Source of the DNA: Ectocarpus siliculosus
Lineage: Eukaryota; Sar; Phaeophyceae; Ectocarpales; Ectocarpaceae
Assembly (NCBI GenBank): GCA_000310025.1
Contig: FN649751.1
Span: 6,984,381-7,048,380, forward strand
DNA: 64,000 nucleotides
Direction: 5' to 3'
Under the pieces are notes generated by a model. It saw only the letters and a program-made list of their open reading frames with translations, was not told where the DNA came from and ran no database searches. This document shows, one piece after another, positions 48,663 to 60,204 of the stretch; the first letter of the stretch is position 1; every line of letters begins with the position of its first letter. The position numbers were made by a program, and so were the translations under genes.

Positions 48663-51600
48663 TCAGGCGCACGCCATAACCTCGCGCAGAAGCGCCTCGT
48701 CCTCCTTCTTCACGAAACGCCCCTTGACACGCATGCGCGTGTCAGCAAAGTTCTTGCGGACGTCGTACTTGACCATCTTCGTCCACACCTGTTTTTTTTT
48801 TTTTGCGTTTTCGCGTAACAACCGCCGCCCCCACGAAGAAGAGAGAGCCGCGGCGCCGATACATTCGCCGTAGCGAAGGAGTTTCACGCAAGCATGACAA
48901 GGAAAACGCAGCGCAGAAGCCAAGGACAAGAATGGTTAGTTTCGTCGATTCAAAACCGGTTCGTCCTGTAGCATTATTATCGATCAGTCAACGAAACTTT
49001 CGTTTGTAAAAAAAAAAACGTACAATGCCCCATGAAAATTTTCATCGAATATTTGGGTGAGATAAAGTATCCTTTTTGTGTATTTTTCCGGGAATATGGA
49101 ACTCGTACTAGCCAGAGACGAAAATTGAGCATAAATTCGTTGCTTTTCATCACTCACGGGAAAATACAGAGACGATCGAACACCATTAGAGGAAAACGCA
49201 CCGCTATGTGTTCCTGTTCAGTGCGGCACCGGCTTCGACCAACGGCGTTATCTAGTCATGCGAATATTGGTACCTTAGAGCGAGCTGAGACCGGGCAAGT
49301 CATCAGCTCCGGGGATGCCTACAAACCCACCGGTCCTTGTCCAACCAACACACAATACTGGTCTTCCCTCACAACAAATGATCGTAACTACAATCGTGCC
49401 GTACATCACATCGGTCACCCCGATATCCTACATGGCATCCCCGAAAACCTTTTAGGAGGCAGGGGCAGGGATTCGAATCCCGGCGCAAGCGAGCTTTTCT
49501 TTCAACGTAAGGGTTTATCTCGCTTCCGTTCCTGGCCTGGGTAGAAAGCGTAGTCCGTGTGTACACAGAAGGAAGATAGTGTTGAACTCTTCTCGCATAA
49601 AAAATCGAAGGCAAAAGCACCGCAGGAGGAGTGAGCACAGGACTCAGGGAGAGGAACCCTTCTGTGTGGCCCATGGGTTGGAATAAACGGTGGAAATGCT
49701 GTGAGCGCTGCTATGAAGTCAAGCAAAAAAAAAAAAACACACACACACGCACGCACACAGTCCGGGCGACCAAAACAGCCACACTAGCGCGCATCCGATC
49801 CCGTCCAATGAACACGCGCTCGACCGCCTCATGCACACTCGCTCACCCTCTTCTCCCTCTTGTCGAGGAACCGTTCTATCCGCTGCCGCCTCGCCTCCGG
49901 AGAGTACGCACCGACGAACTTCTTCTCCCCGTCCGCGCCGGCGCCGCCGGCGCCCATGCCCACCCTAGGCCCGCCGCCCACCATGATCCCCATCCCCGAC
50001 ACCACCGGCCTGCCCCTCGGCGCGTGGGGGGTAGGGGTCACCCCCCCTGCCGCCGCGTGGCCCCCTCCTCCTCCCGTGCCCCCGTGCCCTCCGACGTGGA
50101 AGCCTCCCGCTGCCGCCGCCGCCGCCGCAATCGCCGCCGCCGACGACCCATGCGGTCGTGTTTGGACCGACACCGGCGACGAAGGTCCGGCCCCGGCCGC
50201 CTCTCCCCCCGCTGCCGCGTCCTCCGCCGTCGCGTACGGCCCCGTGTGCCCGCCCGTGGAACGCCGCGCCAGAAGCGTAGTGGTTCGTCGAGAAGCCGCT
50301 GCTGCTGTCGGTGCCGCCGTCGCCGCCGCCGCCGGCCGCCACCGCCGATCCTCCGGCACCGGCCGCCGAGGCTTTCGCCGACGCCGCAGCCGCAGCTGCC
50401 GCGGCCGTGCCCGACCGTGTCGCTCCTAGCTGAGAGGGCGACGTCGACAGGACCTCCGACTTTACAACCGCGGGGCCCCCTCGGGAGAGCAGCTGCTGCG
50501 CGCGAGACGCCGAGAGGGCCAGCATTTCGCCCCCTCTGCCGTGCGGGTCCGGCCCGTGCTCGGAGAAGGACTCGAGGTCTCGCAGCTCGTCCTGAGGCCG
50601 GTCGGCAGCAGTGCAGTTGGTTTTGGTGTTGGTTCGGGGGCCACGCGGAAGGGACACACAGACGAGTGTGAGAGCGGGCAGGAGTGGGAGTGAATGCAAA
50701 AAAGAGATAAAGGTCACCAATAAGGGGACCAAAAAGAGTACCGTGCACCGTACATTCCGCTGATGGCCAACGACTTAACCCCGTACCAGTGGCATCTCCA
50801 AAATGTTCCAAAACATAAATTAGGGCAACAACAGAACCGCCCAAGTCAGCCAGCCGGAACGCCCGCGTTCCACAGCCACGTCCACGCCCACCTACCTTCA
50901 GTCCACCGCCAAGGTCGAGATGAATGTCGTCCGTGAAGGAAAACTTGAACTGCGGGCTGAAGTCCCCGATCACGGCGCCCATCGTGCTGAAGCTGCCGAG
51001 CCCCGGCGCGTCTGCGTCCCCATGCCCCTCCCGCCCGCCACCCTCGTCATCCGACATGACCACTCCCGGCCCCGTCTCACGGCTACAACCCGCGTGGCTC
51101 CCGCCGCCGCCCTCGCTACGCTCGGCGTCGCTGTCGTCATCGTCGCCATCGTCGCCAAGGTCGTCATCGCCGCGCTGGTCGCCCACGTCTATCTCTCCCC
51201 CAGTTCGTCGGTCATCGTCGTCATCATCCTCGTCGTCGTCGTGATGATGCGGTCCTCGTGAGGATATGAGCTTCGGTGGCACCCTCGTCGAGAGCTTGGT
51301 CTTGGAGGTGGAGCCCACCACGCGGAGCGGTCCCACGGCCGTGCTCACTGCGGCCGCGGCGGCGGCGGCATCGGCGGCGGCTGCCCTGGTCGAGGAGGAG
51401 GAGGGCAGTTGTCCGCTCCCGTCCTTCATGTCAACGTCGTCGTCCTATCGTCGAGCAGCAGTTACATAACGCACACAGCAGCATTTGAACACGCATATCG
51501 ATCGATGCTGTGGGCATATTTGTAGGTGCAGTGGCGCCTAAAATACTATGTTCGCTCCATACACTTGCCATTTTTGGCGTGCAGGAATACATGCGACAGC

Positions 51601-54600
51601 GGCGACTTCAAGGGTTGACGTTGGCGTTCGACCACCTCGTGACACCGCCGTCTTGCACACCGTCCGTCTCCGCTCACCTCCTGTTCGCCGTAGTCGTGAT
51701 CGAAAGTTGCGTCGAAAGCCATTTCGCCGATGTCGAACTGACCCGAACCCTCGCCGGCCAACTGAAAGACAGGCAACACAAACAACGACCACAAAAATGG
51801 AAGCGCGAGATCCATTGCATGGCGCAACAAAAAATCAGACAAATTCACGAGGCCATCGGCAACCGTCAACACGAAATAGTTACGAATCAATGCAGATCAC
51901 ATCCCCCGTGCAATGCACGCGGTAGGGTAAGGTGAACGCGACGGGCAAAGAGGCAAGCACACGGCTGCAAGAAGGACGCGCGACCCCGCTCGCCGTTACA
52001 TGTGCCACTTGTGGCGAGCTCCACCGCGGGGTCACACCGACAGAGACGTGCGGTTCAGACACGACTACCGCTTGAGAACGGCGGCAGGCGGCTTGAGAGC
52101 GGCACAGCCTACAGATCGTTGACAAAGAACTGTCCGCAGTTCGCGTGGCTTGGCACGCGCAGGAGCCGCCCTCACTGCCGGCCAAGAAAAAAAAAGACGG
52201 TACGACCACAGCATCGCCGTCACCACCAACAAGACAACAACGTCACACGACAGCAGTACGACCTACTATGACGAGGCGGTCCGCATGGTAAGCCAGTCGA
52301 GAAAAGTTTCATCTTCTACAGTAGCAGTAATCTACAGCGAGGATAACCCGCAAGACTGAAAATAGTTTCCCCTCATGGCGGACACGCTGCGGAAAAGGAG
52401 AGGGACAGAAGAACACCAGTATCAAACCGCTTCTCTGACGCATTCGAAACCGCGGCTGCCTCTTTCTGTGTTGCCGGTGTCTAACCCATCTTTGGGTGAC
52501 AAATTCACAACACCCAACCCAACCAATAGCAAAAACGATTGATCCTCACGTCAACTTCGTGCTCGCTGTCCTGAGCTCCGTTCCCGCCGCCGGCGGGCCC
52601 TCCGCCGCCGCCGATACTTCTCACCGCGACCCCCCCGCCCTGAACGCCATCACCGCCTTCCTGCGTCGAAACCTTCTCCCCGCCGCCGACAGACGACGCT
52701 GGCGCCGGCCCCCCCTCCTCGCTTGCCCCGCTATTTCGGAACGCCCTCGTTTTTACGCCGGTCATGACGGCGGCCTTGTCGGTGGCGGCCGATGCGGTGG
52801 TTGGCAGGGGGGGCGGGGGCACCGTGGGTTTGCTAGAGCCTGCTTGAGCTTCATGTTCGTCGGGGCCGTCTGGCACAGGCTCGACCGCCGCGCTCTCGGC
52901 GCCGCTGTGACTAGAGGGCTCTTCATCGGACATGCCCAGCTCCATGATCCCGAAGTCGAGGTTGTCGAGGAGATCGAAGGACTCCCGCCGGTCGAGCAAG
53001 CCGTTCTCCATTAGAGCTACGGGAGACGGGGGTCGGGGCGGGGCGCATGATTTGATCCGCAACAGACGAGGGCGTACGCATACGGTTAGGTCAAATGCGC
53101 GTGATGAGAGAATGACCCACGCCTCTTGGTCAAGTTCTACTGCTGTTGGTTGCGAAATATAGGTGTGCTGGCAATACTTCCATAATTGGAGACGGTGATA
53201 TTGTAGTAGTTCGCTTCTTGCCTTCACCTACATAGCATAGGACTCCAGGATACGGGCGAAAATTCGGCATGGTGTGACACGTGGCATCGATGAGCTGGCC
53301 AAAACCACCCGTAGTCTGCATGTTGCAGCGGATGTAGCAGTATATGGGGGCAAACGTATAGGCTGTGCCAACATCTGGTAGAGTATGTTGCGTATCGGAT
53401 ACAAAACACTGATCAAGACGCGGCACTACCACTGTTTCCGAGTACTTTCATCGTAGCATACAGAATGCCAAACTAGCACGTTGGACAGCAGCAGCGCATC
53501 GTCGGTCGTTGTCGCAAACAAAAAAACAAGTGTAAATAAACAGAGATGAATGTGTGGGTCATTATTCAGAAAATAACAGAAAAAACATGAGGGTGGGGGG
53601 GCACACCTCGTAACCGCCTTGACCTTTACGTCAGTGGAAGCATACCACCGTCTATTACTGCACACCCTCGAATGTCTGGCCAGGAAACCACGCGGGTACG
53701 CTGACCCGATGATTTCCGGTCGGCACCCCACCGCAAAAAAATCATCATTCCCCCCACAGAGAAAACAAACACGTCCAACACGTCCAACGCTCTTCAAACA
53801 CGCCGGTGTTGTATGATATGTTGTATGATGGAGGACCCCAACTCGGCAACGCTTGCTACAATCATCCATGGTGACAAAGTCACGAGGAATACTGATGGCG
53901 ATCACTAAACTAGGTTGTGTACGTTCGGGAAGGTCCGAGACGGGGATAAGCAATCGCATCATCCCCGGGAATGTATAGCCGACGACTGTCATAGTGCGGA
54001 CAGAGTAGGCTGGGGAGAGAACTAAGAAGTACTGCTGTACCCCATGCAGGCCAACACGTACGTAGAATAGGTGCTGCATCAATCTGCACAAAGGTCTGCA
54101 CGACCCTACCTACCGCTTGGAGCAAGCAACGACAACAACCAGCAGTAGAAAACACTACTAAACAAAACGCCCCCTGGACACCGCGAACGTACAAAATAAT
54201 CAACAAGCAACGGAAAAATCAACTGCGTATGTAGAATGTTCAACGCAAGTCATGGGAGTAGTGGTGAGTGTTGGCATCAACATCCTCCAGCTGAGCAGTA
54301 CCGGTAACAGACGTCACTTCAACCACATGGCCGAACAAGGACAGTCGGTCAAACAACAGAGAAATGCGACACGTTGCCTGCGGGGCGGTGTACGGGGATA
54401 ACGCCTCAACTACCGAATACAATTAAACTATCCTACACAGACGTCGTGTTGGGGGACCCGATGCTCTGGCTTCATACTGCACTTCCGAGTAGCGGAAAAA
54501 ATTAAAAAGTACACGACGTGATGCCATGGTCTTTTTGTACGTTGATCATGAACGTCAGTTGTCTCCATTCGCCTCGAATCGGAAACAGCAAGACATCTCG

Positions 54601-57130
54601 AAACGGCCCCAACAGGTGCTTCGCGACCATGGTTGAAAAACTCAAACTTCCACCGCCGTGTGCCCTTTTCTGCACGGTACCTGACCACAGCCAACCCCGG
54701 CGGTTGTTGTTGTATGCATGCGCGAAATTCGCCATCAGAGAGCCTGCAGCAGCGCGTCCGCGTGCATCGCATCTCTGAGTGTCTCCAGCTGTACCATACC
54801 GCCTTGTGAAACGCCCCTAATATGCACGTGCGCATGCCATGTCCGGACATGTAGGCATACATACTCCTAATATACCGCCGTTCTAAGAACTTCAGTATCT
54901 ACAAGTGAAAATGCTTTCAAATTGGGTTGGACAGAGCACCAAGGATTTCAGCTCAGCGGCCGCCTTCGGGGGTGGTCTCTCAAGCTGTCAAGAGGGAGGG
55001 CATAGGTCCCTTCAACGACAGAGCTGTGCATGTCTTGTAATTGTATGAGTATTGTTCTCTTTTCGGAGGTAAATCTTTCCGACACTCCGTCATCTGGGCA
55101 GATACGTGGATTCACGGCGCGACATCAAATCCGACAGCAAGCACGGCAGTAGGCAGGTGACTCGGTTCTGGGACATGGGCAGATGCGCAGCATGGCAAAC
55201 ATTTCCCGCCCCCCCTGCTGGTCGGGAGCAGCAAGGATCTTCTAGGCCGTTCGCAGTAACACGAAATCACCGACCCCGAGGAAAATCGACCCCTACAGCA
55301 ACCAGTCCCCGTTCTCCGCCTTCGACGATGCCGCACGCCCGGCAAACACCAGCCTGAACTGATGCAACGAAATCACACGAATCTACTACAACTTCCATCT
55401 TCTTGAAAAAAGACTTGCGCCTGCTGTGCCCCGTACAATGTCTACTAGAAGTACAACCACCATGAGCACCCCGGCAAGAAACGAAAAAAAAAAGTTCTCG
55501 CCTCCATACCTAGCTGTGCCCCGTACGCTGTCTACATAGAAGTGCAACCACCAAGACCACCCCGGCAAGAAACGAAAAAAAAACTTATCGTCCCCATACC
55601 TTCGAGCTGGGACGCATCCCCGTTGTCGTAGAGGTCAAGCGCTGTTTGCAGCTGCGAGTCGCCGCTGATTATGAGGTCCTTGAGGACCCCCTTCTGGCTC
55701 TTGTCTATCAAGCCCTTTTCTTCCAGGTCCGACGCCGAGCGCAGCCGCCCGGAAATGCTCCCGGCGCGCGCCCGCTTCATGTGCGATACCTGCAGCGGCA
55801 AGCATTTTGGATATCATTACGTACAAGCAGTGCATGCTTTTTAGTCGTTTCGATAATAATTGAACGTCGTGTGGTCCAACACACAGCAAGCAGCAGCAGC
55901 AGCGGCAGTAGCATGACGGAAATGAGCGCCAGGTTGAGCCAGCGGCGATTTTGGCCGGTGCCACAATACGCTTGCCAGGGGACGCCACTGGCTATATTCG
56001 CAGTAGCGGAGCGGGTTGGGAGGTACAGCATTCGTCAGCAGCAGCACAAACAAGATTGCCTCTTAGAGCGGGCCGGTCAGTCATCACAGCAGCAGCAGCA
56101 GAAGCAGCAGTAAATAGGGCAGATTTTTTTCTGGTTTGAATGGTGATGTTGTATTCACCCCGGCGGGGGGGGAAATAATACTTTGCAGAAAGGAAAATCA
56201 CCGACATGTGCCTCAATACATGAACAAAGGTTGCCGGGAGGTGCGCGTCGTTGAATTTTCCGTCCGATGAGCGAAAAGAGAAGGTGCGAGATAGTGACGA
56301 AGCGAGGCGCGCCGCTGGTGACGGGTAACAAGGCGCGGGCAGCGCTTGGCTTGGCTGTCAGGGAATTTTAATCCGCATGGAAGATTCTCAATTTTCCAGG
56401 CCGCCACGGCGCTCAAAACCAAGTACAACTTCACCAGCAGGGTGACAAACCTTTGGAGAAAAAAACGTGCTCTACGTGGTTGGGAGATTGACGGCTTCGT
56501 ATCCCCCAACAGGAAATAACCACGTCTTGCCATGGATTTTCGCGTGCATAGAACACACACCGACAGCAGCCGTGTACACAACAGTATCACGTCACGACAC
56601 ATGGCGAGACTTCGCCCGACACGGGCCGAGAGCTCGACGCACCACGCCGTAAGCGCGCGTGAGAGAAAACAGGGAAAAAAAAAATCTTTGGGAATGTTTT
56701 CCGTGGCAAACAACACAGCTGCTCCCATTGCTGGCCCCAAAACAACAGCAGCAGGATTGATGGAGGTACTTTTCAACGCCGCCGACAACGCTGCGACGAA
56801 CCCGGGGCGTTGGAGAGACTACGGGGCAAGGGTCGCGACGCCCATCTGAGAAATCCACGCTATCCACATGATTTGCCTGCCACACACGCTCCCTAAAGCA
56901 AGATCACTAGCATCCTTCGGTGATTGTTGTTGTTGCCTGGCCTGTTTCCCTTTGTTTACCTCGTACGAACCCGGGGTGAAGTTGGGCGGGGTGTGCGACA
57001 ACAACCCCAGTTGGCCTCCATTCCCGAACAGGGCCAGGCCGTGCATCAATGGATCGTCGGTGAACAGTGTCGTCATGCTCTCGCCGCTGATGGAGGGGCC
57101 GCGTGGTCTTGACCCGGTCTTGCCTTGCAT
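48663..57130 (-). CDS. CCT-domain nuclear protein (CONSTANS/TOC1-type motif at the C-terminus)
   Basis: Proposed exons in coding order: 57130-56960, 55789-55600, 53016-52550, 51761-51678, 51444-50896, 50591-49847, 48788-48663, with agreeing phases except inside exon 6. The product is about 777 residues. Seen: an N-terminal region (SMTTLFTDDPLMHGLALFGN); a conserved-looking segment in exon 2 (RLRSASDLEEKGLIDKSQKG, VLKDLIISGD); exon 3 starting ALMENGLLDRRESFDLLDNL; Asp-rich and Ala/Gly-rich middle parts; and a CCT motif split by the last intron (RRQRIERFLDKREKR, then VKYDVRKNFADTRMRVKGRF). CCT motifs in plants work in DNA-bound complexes and nuclear import. No B-box or receiver domain is visible. 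The start at 57130 follows directly after a possible acceptor (CAG), so an upstream exon is possible. One base too many in exon 6 shifts the frame near 50240-50290. Confidence 0.82.
49401..49737 (+). mobile_element. tRNA-derived SINE, copy 2, in the last intron of the CCT gene
   Basis: This matches the SINE at 21749-22073 throughout: the head with B box GGATTCGAATCC (49469-49480), the body containing gtgtacacagaaggaaga and aaaaatcgaaggcaaa, and an A tail at 49725-49737. The A-box region is more diverged than in copy 1. The tail is followed by a CA microsatellite (49738-49762). It lies in sense opposite to the host gene, within the intron 48789-49846. Confidence 0.82.
55423..55602 (-). repeat. 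90-bp tandem duplication that copies a splice donor
   Basis: Units 55423-55512 and 55513-55602 are near-identical, with gctgtgccccgtac at one end and an A run (T run on the coding strand) in each. Each contains the minus-strand donor GTATGG, at 55599-55594 (used, ending exon 2) and 55509-55504 (copy). Using the distal donor would add 90 bases, in frame, but with a stop at 55534-55532. Confidence 0.85.
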
Positions 57131-60100
57131 CGCCTGCTGCGTCCAATATCTTCTTGTATGATATGTCGAGAGCACACGACACGGCCCCGACAGAGGCGGC
57201 GGCGGCGGCGGCGGCGGCGTCCGCCCGCGGGGAGAGAAAATAAGCGGCACTTGTAACAAGCTTCCAAGATTCCCTGCGAAACAATGTGCGGGCCTCACGG
57301 GGGGCAGTCAGGGAAACTTCGCGCCTGTGCTTCCTTGTCTAGGTGTGCCTGGCGTTCGTAGATACCCTGCTGTGTAGACTGAACTTTTCCTATAACCTAT
57401 AACCCTACTTGTCACCTCAACTCAATCAGCAAGGGGCACCCGCAGCTGGATATTCTCAAACCCGTAAGCTCAAAAGATATGCCGTTGTAAAGATATATTT
57501 CGCGGGGACCCGCCAGAGCACAGGACACACGCCTTGTTGCCGTGCTTGGGCCGAGCAAAGCCAAGCAAGACTGCTAAACACAAAGGACGGAAGTTCGCGC
57601 GAAAGGGAGAGTAATGGCCGAGCACGAGGGAAAGGTAGGAACGCCACGTGCCTATTGGTTGTTGTGAGCAACAAGCGGAGGATAGTTTGGTGTCTGATCC
57701 GATCCGAGGGTCGGTATTTCAACAGCAAACCGAGACACTTTTCTGTACCTCTCCCTTCTCCTGCAGATACGTTGGGATGTAGCATAGGCAGTCTTGTGTG
57801 TGTGACCTGTACAAGAGAGAGATAGTGTGTGTGTAGCAGTAGCTTTTTGTGTTGTTCCGCCTCCTCCACGTCTAATGCACTTATTGCCCATCGCTCTTCT
57901 TTTTTTGGGAGAGAAGAAAGGAGCCTGCTCTTTTCGCTTTGGTCCATCCGCCTACCTCATCGTTGGAGCTCACAAAAACGCGAACGGCACGTACTGCTGT
58001 AGTAGTAACGTGTTGTTCCAGCAGTAGTCTCGTAGTTGTTCCGAGAGTCTTTGAGATACCGCCGCGCTTGCTTTTCTCTCCTACAGCACGAGAGACTACA
58101 GGCGGGAGCATGGAGAGAAATACCTACGCTACGTACGACGTTCCCCTCAGAACTTTATATGTATCCCTACAGCAGTTAAGGGTGGCGATGGTATGCACAC
58201 CAGCAGGCCCAGCCGCCCCTTGGTCATGATGATGTCTTGTCATACGTCAAGAGAGACACAGCCTCGTATGCTATGTATGCTCACATGCCATGATATTTTA
58301 TGTAGACACGGCTCTCAAGGTCCATACGCCGTACGCAGAACCAACAACGCTAGCCGGGAACACGTGCGCTTGGGGCTGTACGCGCAGCAACAGCACCGAA
58401 AGACGCGATGAACTGTTGGCTGTGTTCGTTCGGTTTGCTGCTTGCTGCTGTTCTCATGCGCTCTGACGGCGGTGGGTCTTCCTATCACGCCTTACAAGCG
58501 TAAAGTAGACTCGATGGGCCCGGTTTTTTTGTTCGGTGTGAGGATCGCGGGTGCTGCTGCTTGGCATGCTCAAGATGTGGCACGGGTATTGCTGGCTTCT
58601 CGTAGACGAACCCCACGCCATCAACCCCCTGCTGTAAATGTTGTGTTGCCAGTCGAATCTCGAACCTTCGTCGCACGCGGAGGGTCTTTCGTCATCTTTC
58701 GCCTCTCGGTATTTCAAACGTTCTTGGAGCAAACCGTTGTACAACGTATGTAGCTAAAAATGCATTTCGTATATGCCTAGTTGCGCCATTGTTTACAGGA
58801 ATGGATACTGGATTCACATCCGCTAATAACACCACTTACTGGGTCCTTTTCTCTTCGGTTTTATGTTCTGCTTTGTATCGCGTTTGTGGTGGTTTTTCTG
58901 GGTCCCTGTATCTAATTTCCTCACAATTTTTGCAACCGTTCTCGGGGCTCGTTGGCGTCAATTGGACCGCGATAGAATACGAAGGGTAAGAGATGTGGTA
59001 CTGTTAGCTCTTAGCAGACACCGCAACTGTTTTTGAGGTGAAGACGACGGCAACACAGCTGTAAATAGTAATTGCGCATGTTGGCGGTTTGCGCATTTGC
59101 GCGTGTGTCGTGTGTCTGTTGTTTGGCCACATGAACGCACCGGTCGGTTTTGTGTTGACTGGTCCTTTCTCTACGCCCAGCTCATTTGTTGATTGCAGCG
59201 ATTGCAAGTGATTTTTAAACGCTGGGAGTGACGGGGTTTCGCGTACGTGGATGATTCGGATGTTGCCCGAAGTCGACATTCAACGAGTTGTACAACTCCA
59301 AAAGCAGCGTACACCTGCAAGAGAGGCGCTCCATCACATGAACCAGAATCAAGCGGAGAGTGTGCCGAGCAAGATGTAGCACACAGCCGCTGCTCGGTGG
59401 CGTCCTTTTGTCTGCTTTGAGCTCCCTCCCCCCGTTGAGATGCACTCGCACCCCAAAGAAAGGGAGAAGACTAAGACTATCATCAAACCTTTTTATCTTG
59501 CCGCGCGGGTATCTGGATTGTGTCGTACTTGTAAGAGGCATACGTCCTCCCCCTGCTACATACAGTGAGCCCGGGAATGCCTTCGTCATTACGCGGGAAC
59601 GGATTCTCGCGTCACAACGCACAACGTGTCGTGTCGACTTGGAATTGTGTGAGGTCGCAATTGGCGGTTGTCGTTGTCTTTCGTGCGATTGCTGAAGATC
59701 AATTCTACGAACGGCATCACTCAGCCACGCGCCGTTCCCCACAGCAGCGTACGGCCTGCTTCATGCGCCAGAACCACTCCCCGAAACCGGCCGGGAGCGT
59801 TGTTTTGGTGTGTGCCTAAGGGCGGCGCTTGTGCCGTGCGTGCGGGAGGGCGGAGAAACGGCGACGGTCGCATCTTTGCAGAACGCAGATCTTAGCTCAG
59901 GGCTCTAAATATCCGCGAGTAGATTGCTTGGTCCCATCGTGGAGAGGATACAGACCGGAGGGGGAGCCAAGGTGTCGGCTCTCGATCCCTTACCAACTAC
60001 TCGCTGTTGTTGTGACGAATGTCACCAGCATCACCAAACACCTCCAGCAAAAGAAAAACGCTTCTTGTGGGTGATTGTTAGATGGCACCGCCCCCGCCGA

Positions 60101-60204
60101 TCGCCCGTCCGCCGTAGGTGCGATATTTATCACGCCGCTAACGCTACACCCAGTTTTATGGCTGCGTACCTTTGTCGGTCTTTCACGTACATGCAGCGTC
60201 GCAG
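57131..60204. other. Divergent intergenic region between the CCT and GDI genes
   Basis: The two genes point away from each other, so this 3-kb stretch should contain both promoters and any 5' leader exons. Frames are short and no promoter element can be named with confidence. A GGC/GCC tract lies at 57190-57225, just upstream of the CCT start. The GDI 5' untranslated exon, if any, cannot be placed. Confidence 0.5.
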
